Source: Clostridia bacterium | GTDB lineage: Bacteria > Bacillota > Clostridia > JAQVDB01 | Assembly: GCA_028698525.1 (NCBI GenBank) | Contig: JAQVDB010000018.1 | Span: 1-35,526 of the forward strand | Direction: 5' to 3' | Length of the DNA stretch: 35,526 nt | Part shown: piece by piece, positions 7,870 through 15,381 of the stretch | Layout of the letters: each line of letters starts with the position of its first letter | Numbering within the stretch: position 1 is the first letter of the stretch | Program-made: the position numbers and the translations under genes | The notes under the pieces: generated by a model | The model's input: the letters and a program-made list of their open reading frames with translations, nothing else | Told to the model about the DNA's origin: nothing | Databases searched by the model: none

Positions 7870-8739
7870 TTACTCAATGGTATCAATGTATTTTACACAA
7901 TTCAATGCTGCCACCTGTCCTTCTCCCACAGCCTTAGCTATCTGATAAGGGACACCTGTGCAATCACCGGCCGAATAGATCCCTTGCACACTGGTCTGCA
8001 TATCTCTATTTACTTTTATATGATTCCCGTCCATTTCAATCTCAGGCAATAATTGAGTAGCAGGTATCAGCTCTCTGAGTATAAAAACTCCATCCACATC
8101 CAGCTCTCTCTTTTCCAGTATCAGCTTATTCACCGATTCATCCCCAGAAATACTGTCAGGCTTTTGAATAACTACTTCAATCCTAGGATCTAATTTCCCC
8201 ATATCTTTATACATAGGTATATAATATACTTTTCTACATATCTCGGCTAAAAAATTAACCTCATTTTCCTCGCTGCTGCTATATGAAATAACAGCCACAT
8301 CCTTACCCTTATAAAGTGGAGCATCACAAGTAGCACAGTATCCTACTCCCCTTCCTAAAAATTCCTGTTCACCCTGGATATGCTTGGGCACAACCAAACC
8401 AGTAGCTATAATAACCGCCTTTGCCCTGTATATATCGCTCTTTACCGCTATTCCAAACTCATTCCCCATCGGATATATGTTGTCTACCTTTAACTTATTT
8501 ATCTTCAACCCTATATCTTTAGCATGGGCTATGAATCTTTGCCTCAATTCTTCACCTTTCTCCTTATAAAAACCTAGATAATTATCCACTCTAGGCGTTT
8601 TATGCATCTTGGGACTACAAAATTCTCCCCCAAACAAAGCCACATCTTTATTTCTTATCTTAGCATTTACAGCAGCTGAAAGCCCGGCAGGGCCACAACC
8701 TATTATTGCAATATCATAAATTCTTGATTGATCCGGCAT
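7870..8739 (-). CDS. Thioredoxin-reductase-like flavoprotein lacking NADPH motifs, probable ferredoxin-dependent type
   Basis: The 289-residue product has the FAD-binding GCGPAGLSAA motif (14-23), a redox-active CATC (Cys135, Cys138) in YCATCDAPLY, and the C-terminal FAD motif GIYSAGDCTG. The start at 8739 follows AGGAGG by 8 bases; the open frame extends 46 codons upstream without a ribosome site. In NADPH-dependent TrxB the region after the CxxC carries GxGxxA and HRRxxxR. Here those sites read SYSSSE (152-157) and PMYKDMGK, so neither is present. A ferredoxin gene lies directly upstream. Ferredoxin-dependent flavin thioredoxin reductases in clostridia have this altered NADPH site, so the likely reaction is ferredoxin to FAD to thioredoxin. 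The electron donor is inferred, not shown. Confidence 0.8.
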   Translation of the reverse strand: MPDQSRIYDIAIIGCGPAGLSAAVNAKIRNKDVALFGGEFCSPKMHKTPRVDNYLGFYKEKGEELRQRFIAHAKDIGLKINKLKVDNIYPMGNEFGIAVKSDIYRAKAVIIATGLVVPKHIQGEQEFLGRGVGYCATCDAPLYKGKDVAVISYSSSEENEVNFLAEICRKVYYIPMYKDMGKLDPRIEVVIQKPDSISGDESVNKLILEKRELDVDGVFILRELIPATQLLPEIEMDGNHIKVNRDMQTSVQGIYSAGDCTGVPYQIAKAVGEGQVAALNCVKYIDTIE

Positions 8740-8815
8740 CTTTCTACCTCCTAAAAATTGCTTGTAATCTATTATATACCCATATTTATCTATAAACACA
8801 CAATTTTTTGTATAT

Positions 8816-8843
8816 AAAAAAACCATCATAATAATATGATGGT
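8816..8843 (-). terminator. Terminator after the ferredoxin gene
   Basis: A 9-bp perfect hairpin, ACCATCATA (8822-8830) and TATGATGGT (8835-8843), is followed on the minus strand by seven T. It starts 4 bases after the ferredoxin stop, so the reductase probably relies on readthrough or on its own promoter; a TATAAT occurs on the minus strand at 8771-8776. Confidence 0.8.
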
Positions 8844-8846
8844 AAA

Positions 8847-9035
8847 TTATACTTCCTGTATGGCATCGGTAGGACATCCTTCTACCGCTTCCATCGCATC
8901 ATCCTCTAATTCTTCAGGAACATCCCCGTCAATAGCTTGGGCTTTCTCCTCCTCATTCCAATCAAAAACCTCTGGACATGTTTCTATACACAACCCACAG
9001 CTTATACACAAATCTTGGTCTACTTCAACCCTCAT
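8847..9035 (-). CDS. Ferredoxin, single [4Fe-4S] cluster
   Basis: The 62-residue acidic protein has CISCGLCIETCPEVF (C-x2-C-x2-C-x3-C) near the N-terminus and a lone Cys-Pro pair (EGCPTDAI) near the C-terminus. This is the monocluster pattern of Thermotoga/Clostridium-type ferredoxins, with the three N-terminal cysteines and the distal one as likely ligands. It is a low-potential electron carrier in the cytoplasm. The ATG is preceded by AGGAGGCC. It is transcribed towards the thioredoxin-reductase-like flavoprotein 107 bp downstream, which lacks NADPH motifs, so it is a good candidate for that enzyme's donor. Its own terminator follows at once. Confidence 0.9.
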   Translation of the reverse strand: MRVEVDQDLCISCGLCIETCPEVFDWNEEEKAQAIDGDVPEELEDDAMEAVEGCPTDAIQEV

Positions 9036-9103
9036 AATAGGCCTCCTTTTTTCTTTTGATTATGATATATTATTTCTCTTAAACCCAAATATAATTCAAC
9101 AAC

Positions 9104-10138
9104 CTATATAGCCATATATACTTTATTTTTCCCATTAGCCTTAGATTTATAAAGGGCTCGATCTGCTTTTAAAAAAAGCTGTTCCATGGTCTTTGCATCC
9201 AGCGGATAGTTGGCTACCCCGGCGCTGATACTCATCTTGACGCTCTTTCCTCCTACCTGGATTTTCTGGTCTTCAACAGTCTTTCTCAACCGTTCAACAA
9301 TCTTAAAGGCAGCTTGTCCATCAGTATTTGTCAAAATAATAGTAAACTCATCACCACCATAGCGGGCAGCTATATCGCTGCTTCTACAGTTTTTCTTAAT
9401 GATATGTCCAAACTGTCTAATTATTTTATCCCCTTCCCGGTGACCATATTTATCGTTTATATATTTAAAATCATCTATATCGATCATAGCTATACAAAAT
9501 GAATAATTATATCTATTAGCCCTTGCTATTTCCTGTTTGCACTGTTCATTAATGTATTGATAGTTATATAGACCGGTAAGTCTATCAGTTATAGAAAGCT
9601 TGGTTATCTTATATCGTAAAAATTTATCCCTTTCTACTATTCTGTTTATAAACCAGCTCAACAAGAACAAAAAGATTATCTCCAAAGCAATCTCCGCATT
9701 TGGTTTTTGTTCGGCCACCAACAATACTGTTCCGAGAGCTGCCGCTGATAGAAAAGCTATCAATTGGGAAACACCTGTACCATATTTCAAGGCTACACCA
9801 GACACAATTAAAATGTAGAAATATCTAATAAAACTCTGGCCTGCCCCGGTGGCATAAGTAAAAAACGATACCGCTAGCACATCTATGACCACTTCGAAAT
9901 ATTGCCTCTTATTGCCCCATCTCTTTTCCACATTTCCCCAAAGCGCCAGCTTTAAAATGCTATATGCTAAATAGCACAGTCCAAATATATTTACAAGCAC
10001 ATAATTGATTTGATAATTTAACTCTCGGTGGTAAATAATGGTCAATATATACCCTATTGCCACACTTATCATCCTGAGCCTGTCCATTATCTGTTCTACC
10101 TTGAATTGTCTTTCAGATTCAAGCTTTATAAATTCCAT
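9104..10138 (-). CDS. Membrane-bound diguanylate cyclase (GGDEF)
   Basis: The 344-residue protein makes c-di-GMP from two GTP. Residues ~20-170 hold about six hydrophobic segments forming a membrane sensor with no named domain that I recognise. The GGDEF domain starts near residue 182 (SITDRLTGLYN) and has the full active site RYGGDEF. RSSD lies exactly five residues before GGDEF, forming the inhibitory I-site, so product feedback is likely. The C-terminal ADRALYKSKANGKNKV is typical. GGAGG lies 9 bases before the ATG. An extended -10 promoter (TGTTATAAT) sits ~70 bp upstream. The HD-GYP protein at 17056-19104 is a candidate opposing enzyme. Confidence 0.92.
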   Translation of the reverse strand: MEFIKLESERQFKVEQIMDRLRMISVAIGYILTIIYHRELNYQINYVLVNIFGLCYLAYSILKLALWGNVEKRWGNKRQYFEVVIDVLAVSFFTYATGAGQSFIRYFYILIVSGVALKYGTGVSQLIAFLSAAALGTVLLVAEQKPNAEIALEIIFLFLLSWFINRIVERDKFLRYKITKLSITDRLTGLYNYQYINEQCKQEIARANRYNYSFCIAMIDIDDFKYINDKYGHREGDKIIRQFGHIIKKNCRSSDIAARYGGDEFTIILTNTDGQAAFKIVERLRKTVEDQKIQVGGKSVKMSISAGVANYPLDAKTMEQLFLKADRALYKSKANGKNKVYMAI

Positions 10139-10514
10139 CCTTCAAATCCTCCATCCAAATCCTCCATCCATCTTACCCAAAAAAACCCAATATACCCCTT
10201 AAGAATATTATAACAGAATTTAACAGTAACTGTACTAGTATTTAAAATTTATATTTATATTTTGATATTTTAAAAATATTTGTTTGTAACCTTTTATATG
10301 GGGTATATCTATAATAGTTAAATAACCCCTCCCTTTTCTTTCAATATATGGCCATTTGAATGGTCATATATTTTTTATTCAAAATTAGACGATAATACTC
10401 CACCCTCCAAAAAATATGCAGAACAAAAATCCAGTGAATAGGATGGAGATAAATCGCCTTTTTGCATTGCAAAAAACCACACTAAAACTAGAAAGATACG
10501 ATAGTAATCTAAAG
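10139..10514. other. Intergenic stretch: promoter of the cyclase and a plus-strand hairpin
   Basis: This 376-bp stretch has no convincing gene; a 68-codon minus frame overlapping the next gene lacks coding character. It contains an extended -10 element at 10207-10215 and a hairpin at 10344-10370 with TATATGGCCAT and ATGGTCATATA arms followed by TTTTTT on the plus strand. Both neighbouring genes run on the minus strand, so the orientation of that terminator is unexplained. The rest is AT-rich without recognised structure. Confidence 0.5.
10207..10215 (-). promoter_or_regulatory. Extended -10 promoter of the diguanylate cyclase gene
   Basis: On the minus strand TG-T-TATAAT forms an extended -10 element. 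No good -35 is seen, which is usual for this class. It would give a leader of about 60 nt before the ATG at 10138. Confidence 0.45.
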
Positions 10515-11801
10515 TCATACCTTTGTAGTACCTAAAGGATTTACCACTTCCCCTGTATCCGCATCTATGTGCAATAGCCAATACCCAAAGTCTTCTTCCC
10601 TATTAAGGCAATCTTTTTCTACAGGCTGCCAATATACATAACCTGTCTTTCCTCCATAGGGCTGCTCTTCTTTACAGTTTGTACCAGGAAGTCCATATAC
10701 CACATATTTCACTTTTCTGTCTTTATATGCAATACCCAATAAATAGTGTCTATATCTGGATAGGTTGGAATTATACATATAATAATATGCCGGAACTACG
10801 CTATATATCCCGTTAAAGCCTATCGATGCTAGGTCTATCTTTCTCCAATCGTATCCTTCAAGTCTTTGTGCAAAAGGTTCAACCTTATTATAGAAGGCAA
10901 ACAAGTCAGTAAAATAATTTTCGATATCATCCCAAAACCTATTATACCTTCCATATACTTGTTCTCTAGATGTTTCTGATTTTAAAAAATCTCGGTATTT
11001 ATTTTCCTGATGTATATTATCCCTATCGGTTATTTCTGCTTGTTTTTTTTTGTTCTCTGGCTCTATATCCTGCTGCTCTTGTTGTTCATCATGTTCACTT
11101 TTATAACTAATACCTCTATTCACTATATCCAGCAGATCATCTATATCAGGATAAGAGCTGTCTTCGTCCTCTGTTTCCACAATTTGTTCTTGTTGTTCAA
11201 GTTTAATCTCTTGTTCCGACTTTTGTTCAACTTTTTGTTCTATCTCTTGTTCAATTTCCCCTCTAACTTCTTGCTGGTCTAGGTCTTGTTCTTGCAAAAC
11301 ATCTTGCTGTTCCTTTGTCTGTACTTGCTGTTTTACCTTTGGGCGTTCAATATTTTTGTCTTTAGCAAAGGCTGCTTTCCAATCAATATCCTCATTTTTA
11401 TCTATGTAACCGTTAAGACAGTATCCCAAAGGCGGGCTTTCAACACTGCCTACCTGTTGGCACACAACAACGATCGCTTTAATATTATCCGCACTATGAC
11501 CGGTCTTTTTGATGTCACTGCTATCAGCCTCAAATATACATTCTCCCCTGCCGCTCTGATCCACGTTAAAGGTACCTGAGTTGATGCTGAAAATTCCTGT
11601 GCCATCCTTCCCTATCAAATATGCTTTATAGACACGGTCATCACCTGTTAAAGGTTTCAAATTTTGCACATGTGTCAACACTTTTAGTCTTTTATTTTTT
11701 ATTTCTATCCTGCTGTATCCTGCAGTAGATTTTCTCACGTTATTTCTGTATTCTTTATCGCTCTCGCTTAACATGATAAAATTTCTCATATATTTTTTCA
11801 A
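10515..11801 (-). CDS. Hypothetical two-domain protein with a long Gln/Glu-rich linker
   Basis: The 428-residue product starts at TTG 11801, with AAGGGGG nine bases upstream. I do not recognise it. Residues ~20-155 look like a compact beta domain (GYSRIEIKNKRLKVLTHVQN, YKAYLIGKDGTGIFSINSGT). Residues ~165-275 are low complexity, dominated by Gln and Glu (QEVRGEIEQEIEQKVEQ). Residues ~285-428 form a second domain rich in Tyr and Trp (KVEPFAQRLEGYDWRKI, YYYMYNSNLSRYRHYLLGI) ending LLHIDADTGEVVNPLG. No signal peptide or membrane segment is seen. Two folded domains joined by an acidic flexible tether suggest a scaffold or surface-layer component, possibly spore related as in similar clostridial proteins; this is inference. 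It is divergent from the two-component operon. Confidence 0.6.
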   Translation of the reverse strand: MKKYMRNFIMLSESDKEYRNNVRKSTAGYSRIEIKNKRLKVLTHVQNLKPLTGDDRVYKAYLIGKDGTGIFSINSGTFNVDQSGRGECIFEADSSDIKKTGHSADNIKAIVVVCQQVGSVESPPLGYCLNGYIDKNEDIDWKAAFAKDKNIERPKVKQQVQTKEQQDVLQEQDLDQQEVRGEIEQEIEQKVEQKSEQEIKLEQQEQIVETEDEDSSYPDIDDLLDIVNRGISYKSEHDEQQEQQDIEPENKKKQAEITDRDNIHQENKYRDFLKSETSREQVYGRYNRFWDDIENYFTDLFAFYNKVEPFAQRLEGYDWRKIDLASIGFNGIYSVVPAYYYMYNSNLSRYRHYLLGIAYKDRKVKYVVYGLPGTNCKEEQPYGGKTGYVYWQPVEKDCLNREEDFGYWLLHIDADTGEVVNPLGTTKV

Positions 11802-11942
11802 TACACACTACCCCCTTTCATTAATAATATATGTAGTTGATTTCCAAAAGTTACTTGTGACCCGATTTTTTAGCCGAATTTTTACAAACAACTCCCTACC
11901 TGTTATATTATTAAATAATAATATTGACCTACCTTAATATAT

Positions 11943-11971
11943 TTCACTGTTATCAAAATATGCAGTATAAT
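11943..11971 (+). promoter_or_regulatory. Sigma-A promoter of the two-component operon
   Basis: TTCACT (11943-11948), a 17-bp spacer and a perfect TATAAT (11966-11971) precede the response-regulator start at 12010. The predicted leader is ~32 nt and carries an AAGGTGG ribosome site. Confidence 0.65.
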
Positions 11972-12009
11972 TGTATTGAATCTAGTTTTTATGACAAGGT
12001 GGTAGGATA

Positions 12010-12693
12010 ATGGAAGATATGAAAATTCTAGTAGTGGATGATGATAAAAACATCTGTGAATTGATAAGCCTGTACCTAAAAAATCAAGGTTATGATGTTA
12101 TTTGCCGCTATGACGGGAGTTCAGCCTTGGATGCTATAAAAAAAGGTAATATAGACCTTGTTGTGTTGGACATAATGCTGCCGGTAATAGACGGGTGGGA
12201 AGTTTGTAAAATGATACGGCACAAAAGCAACATCCCTATAATAATGCTTACAGCTAGGGATATGATAGAAGACAAGCTTCAAGGTTTTGATATTGGAGCA
12301 GATGATTATGTAGTAAAACCATTTGACCCTCGCGAATTGATAGCAAGGATAAAAGCAAGGTTGAAAAAAAATAAAACCAAAAATAACTTGATGCATATAG
12401 ACAATCTAACCATAGACATGGATAAATATGAAGTGAAACTGGATGACCAACTAGTGGATTTAAAACCTAAGGAAATCCAGCTCCTTCATTTCTTATTGTC
12501 CAACAAGAATATAGTATTTTCGAGAGAACAGCTATTAAAGGATGTGTGGGATTATGATTATCCTGTGGAAACACGCACTGTAGATGTACACATAAAAAGT
12601 CTACGGAAAAAACTGGAAACGGAAAATTCAAGCTGGAGCATACAAACTGTGTGGGGGATAGGATATAAATTAGAGGTAAAAAAAGATGTTTGA
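12010..12693 (+). CDS. OmpR/PhoB-family response regulator
   Basis: The 227-residue protein has an N-terminal receiver domain (acidic pocket DDD at 10-12, phosphoacceptor Asp54 in VVLDIMLP, Thr in MLTARD, Lys in VVKPFDP) and a C-terminal winged-helix DNA-binding domain (VDLKPKEIQLLHFLLSNKN, TVDVHIKSLRKKLE, VWGIGYKLE). It binds DNA as a dimer at direct repeats spaced about 11 bp. ATG at 12010 is set by AGGTGG; a second ATG three codons later is possible. Its 3' end overlaps the kinase gene by 8 bp, indicating translational coupling. A four-fold 11-bp-phased repeat downstream of the kinase gene (14070-14108) is a good candidate target. Which signal it serves is not evident. Confidence 0.93.
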   Translation: MEDMKILVVDDDKNICELISLYLKNQGYDVICRYDGSSALDAIKKGNIDLVVLDIMLPVIDGWEVCKMIRHKSNIPIIMLTARDMIEDKLQGFDIGADDYVVKPFDPRELIARIKARLKKNKTKNNLMHIDNLTIDMDKYEVKLDDQLVDLKPKEIQLLHFLLSNKNIVFSREQLLKDVWDYDYPVETRTVDVHIKSLRKKLETENSSWSIQTVWGIGYKLEVKKDV

Positions 12694-14065
12694 AAAATTA
12701 TTTAAAACACATCTTCTGATACTAATTACTATTGTAGTAGTACTTTCTTTAATTCTCTCCCTAGCATACAACAAATATATTTTTTCACAAAAAGAAAATC
12801 AACTCTCAACGGCAGCATATAAAGTAAATCACCTTACCGCAGAGTACTATCAGGACGAAATAACGCTGGACCAGCTTCAATCTTCCATAAACTCTATTAG
12901 CTATATGACCGAGTCCAGCATATATGTCATAGAATCAAAGAACAACTCAAATATACACGTTGAAGAAAAGTTGAACCAAAAATACATTACAGAAGCTTTA
13001 AATAAGATACTAAAAGGTCAAACAGTATTCTTAAAAAAACAGTATACAAATAAATTTGATATGCACATGGTCTTTAAGGGAATACCTTTAAAGATTGATT
13101 CAAAAATCATAGGGGCGATAATACTGTTTTCCCCTGTAACCTATGTGTATAAAAATATTTTCAATATCAACTTAATAATATGGATAATCTCTGCCCTGTT
13201 AGTAATTATAAGTGTTTTTATAGTATATTTTACTTCCTCTAAAATATCAGAACCTATAATATATATGGAAAAAGCAACGTCAAAACTGGCTGCCGGCGAG
13301 GAAGTGGAAGACCTTGAAGTAAAGTCAAATGATGAACTGGAAAATCTGGCAAATGGTTTCAACTATATGAAAAATCAAATCCTGAACACGGAAAAATTGA
13401 GAAAAGAATTCATCGCCAACATCTCCCATGACCTTAAAACACCCCTCACTTCAATAAACGGATTTGTTCAGGCAATGCTGGATGGCATTATAAAACAAGA
13501 AGATATGCATAGATACTTGGCCATAATAAAAGATGAGGCATCTCGTCTGATAAAATTAACCGATGATATATTAGAACTTACAAAAATTCAATCAGGAACT
13601 ATAAAATTATCTAAACAAAATATCTTAGTAAAACAAATACTGGATGATATACAAAGCTCCACCGAAGCCTTGAGAGATGAAAAGAATATATCCATACATA
13701 TAGACTGTCCTGATCATCTACATATATATGCTGATGCCGATAGATTAAAGCAGATAATGCTCAATATAATAAATAATTCTATAAAATACAATAAGCAAAA
13801 TGGCAAAATACTCATAAAAGTATCTGATAAAAACCATGAAATAATATTTGATATTAAAGATACGGGGATAGGAATATCCAGGGAAGAACTTCCTTTTATA
13901 TTTGATAAATTCAACAGAGCAAAGGCCCACCAACATATGACGGCAGGCGGAACCGGACTGGGACTGAATATAGCAAAAAATCTGGTTATACTCCATGGGG
14001 GGAAAATAAGTGCTCAAAGCCAACTGGATAAAGGCACCAAAATCACTTTTTCCATTCCCAAGTGA
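12686..14065 (+). CDS. Sensor histidine kinase
   Basis: The 459-residue protein has a first membrane segment at ~9-28, an extracellular sensor of ~125 residues without a recognised fold, a second membrane segment at ~160-183, a HAMP linker (SKISEPIIYMEKATSKLAAG), the HisKA helix with phospho-accepting His248 (FIANISHDLKTPLTSI) and a complete ATPase domain (N box NIINNSIKYN, G1 DTGIGIS, G2 GTGLGLNIAKNL). It phosphorylates the regulator encoded just upstream. There is no PAS domain between HAMP and HisKA, unlike Bacillus PhoR, so it should not be named PhoR on context alone. The ligand is unknown; the downstream lipoprotein and secreted protein suggest an envelope signal. Confidence 0.93.
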   Translation: MFEKLFKTHLLILITIVVVLSLILSLAYNKYIFSQKENQLSTAAYKVNHLTAEYYQDEITLDQLQSSINSISYMTESSIYVIESKNNSNIHVEEKLNQKYITEALNKILKGQTVFLKKQYTNKFDMHMVFKGIPLKIDSKIIGAIILFSPVTYVYKNIFNINLIIWIISALLVIISVFIVYFTSSKISEPIIYMEKATSKLAAGEEVEDLEVKSNDELENLANGFNYMKNQILNTEKLRKEFIANISHDLKTPLTSINGFVQAMLDGIIKQEDMHRYLAIIKDEASRLIKLTDDILELTKIQSGTIKLSKQNILVKQILDDIQSSTEALRDEKNISIHIDCPDHLHIYADADRLKQIMLNIINNSIKYNKQNGKILIKVSDKNHEIIFDIKDTGIGISREELPFIFDKFNRAKAHQHMTAGGTGLGLNIAKNLVILHGGKISAQSQLDKGTKITFSIPK

Positions 14066-14069
14066 TTGA

Positions 14070-14128
14070 TTTACAATATCTTTACAATTTATTTGTTTTT
14101 GTTTCACATTTTTTATGTATTATATAAT
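14070..14128 (+). promoter_or_regulatory. Promoter with four 11-bp-phased Pho-box-like repeats
   Basis: TTTACA occurs at 14070 and 14081, followed in the same 11-bp phase by TTTGTT at 14092 and TTCACA at 14103. This matches the layout TT(A/C/T)ACA with 5-bp spacers bound by PhoP-type OmpR-family regulators. A TATAAT at 14123-14128 gives a predicted start near 14135, placing the array at about -65 to -27, the usual activating position. It follows the kinase gene directly and precedes the lipoprotein gene. Regulation by the adjacent response regulator is inferred. Confidence 0.6.
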
Positions 14129-14154
14129 ATATAGTTTTTGAAAGGAGCAAATTC

Positions 14155-14535
14155 ATGAAACGGCTTATATTGATTGTGTTGAGTCTTTACATACTTGCAT
14201 TTACCGCCGGATGCGGCGATGGTTCCCCAAGTCCAACCGCCCATCAAGACAAAACCGATGATCATGAAAATATAGAACATCAGGGTCACGACAATCAGCA
14301 AAAAGATGTGCAAAACATAGAAGAGCAGCAGAAAGATGATAATAGTATCGTGTTAAAACCCAAGGACAAAAATCTAACTGGTGAAAAAAACACCAAAATC
14401 ATAGTAAAATCAGACACAATAATCTCTAATCAGGAAAAAGAAAAACTTTTGAATGAACTGGAAGATGAGCTGGATAATTTATTGGACAGCATCAATCAAA
14501 TGGACGATGTTAAAGACTCTGACCTATCTTTTTAA
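14155..14535 (+). CDS. Small lipoprotein, function unknown
   Basis: The 126-residue product begins with a basic, hydrophobic signal ending in a lipobox (FTAGC, Cys20), so it should be lipid-anchored on the outer face of the membrane. The mature part is very hydrophilic, with a His/Asp/Gln-rich stretch at ~29-50 (AHQDKTDDHENIEHQGHDNQ) and a C-terminal acidic amphipathic helix (EKEKLLNELEDELDNLLDSI). No family is recognised. AAAGGAG precedes the ATG by 8 bases. It is preceded by the phased Pho-box-like array and followed 33 bp later by a secreted protein gene, so the two probably form a regulated envelope operon. The His-rich segment might bind metal, which is speculation. Confidence 0.7.
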   Translation: MKRLILIVLSLYILAFTAGCGDGSPSPTAHQDKTDDHENIEHQGHDNQQKDVQNIEEQQKDDNSIVLKPKDKNLTGEKNTKIIVKSDTIISNQEKEKLLNELEDELDNLLDSINQMDDVKDSDLSF

Positions 14536-14568
14536 ATCCAATTATAAGAAAGGGGACTGTTTAGTCTA

Positions 14569-15171
14569 ATGAAAAAAATATTATCAATAATAATCGCACT
14601 TTTGATTGTATTTACTGCAGGTATAGCCTTTGCGAAGGGGCCTCCTCATAAGGCTAAAATAAATAAAAATGAAAATATCAAACAAGAACAGCCTAAAACT
14701 ACAAAAGAGATGCCAGCAGCACAACAAAATTCACAAAACAAAAACAAGGCCAATAAGGCTAAAACTAACAAGGGCCAAACAAATAAGGCTATAATGGAAC
14801 AGGTCAAACCACTAGTAAAATGTATACGTGAAAACAAGACAGAGATGAACAAATTAAGAGCCCAGATAAAGAATAAACATCAGCTTTTGCAAGACAAAAT
14901 TGATCAGCTCAGTCAAGACAAGGATTCGTTGACACAAGAACAGATAGAAAAGTTGCAAAACTCCCTTGAGACTGTAAAGCAGACAAGACAATTGATTGAA
15001 AATACAAAAGGAAAGATAGATGACCAGTGCATCAACTTAGGCCAGGCCAAGAAAAAGTACAACGCTGAAAATGCTGAACAATCCTTAAATAATATCATAA
15101 GCATACAAAAAGAAAGGATACAAGCCCTTGATAAAATACTGGAAGAACTGGATTCAATACTGAACATTTAA
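14569..15171 (+). CDS. Secreted Lys/Gln-rich coiled-coil protein, function unknown
   Basis: The 200-residue product has a Sec signal peptide with probable cleavage after AFA near residue 22. Mature residues ~25-75 are a basic low-complexity segment with KANKAKTNKGQTNKA-type repeats. Residues ~80-195 are helical and coiled-coil (KCIRENKTEMNKLRAQIKNK, LQDKIDQLSQDKDSLTQEQI). Two cysteines (in VKCIREN and DDQCINLG) could form a disulfide. No enzymatic motif is present. AAAGGGGA precedes the ATG, and a strong terminator follows 4 bp after the stop. It is the last gene of the plus-strand cluster and is probably co-expressed with the lipoprotein. The basic linker may bind anionic wall polymers, which is inference. 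Confidence 0.7.
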   Translation: MKKILSIIIALLIVFTAGIAFAKGPPHKAKINKNENIKQEQPKTTKEMPAAQQNSQNKNKANKAKTNKGQTNKAIMEQVKPLVKCIRENKTEMNKLRAQIKNKHQLLQDKIDQLSQDKDSLTQEQIEKLQNSLETVKQTRQLIENTKGKIDDQCINLGQAKKKYNAENAEQSLNNIISIQKERIQALDKILEELDSILNI

Positions 15172-15175
15172 AAAG

Positions 15176-15199
15176 CAGAGGAAAAACCTCTGTTTTTTT
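15176..15199 (+). terminator. Terminator of the lipoprotein/secreted-protein operon
   Basis: Hairpin CAGAGG (15176-15181), loop AAAAA, CCTCTG (15187-15192), followed by seven T. It starts just after the stop at 15171. Confidence 0.85.
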
Positions 15200-15265
15200 A
15201 TTCTCTTTTAGGGTATGATTAACAATATGGTTTTGTCAAATATGGATGAAATTTATAAAAAAATA

Positions 15266-15294
15266 TTGCAAAACAAGAGTACTTATATTATACT
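15266..15294 (+). promoter_or_regulatory. Sigma-A promoter of the PEP carboxykinase-like gene
   Basis: TTGCAA (15266-15271), a 17-bp spacer and TATACT (15289-15294). The predicted start near 15301 gives an AT-rich leader of ~80 nt before the TTG start codon. Confidence 0.6.
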
Positions 15295-15381
15295 TCATAA
15301 TGGGGAAAAATTTTGATTTTTATAATATCCATAATGAAAACATAATAATTTTTTTATAAATTTATTTAAGGAGTGATAGTA

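Noticed and set aside
10344-10376. Plus-strand terminator-like hairpin taken as evidence for a small RNA gene
   Set aside because: No promoter was seen within a short distance upstream on the plus strand, so it is reported only as a hairpin.
10375-10581. 68-codon minus-strand frame overlapping the 3' end of the 428-residue protein gene
   Set aside because: It lies mostly inside the reading frame of that gene, has no ribosome site, and its residue composition is not protein-like.
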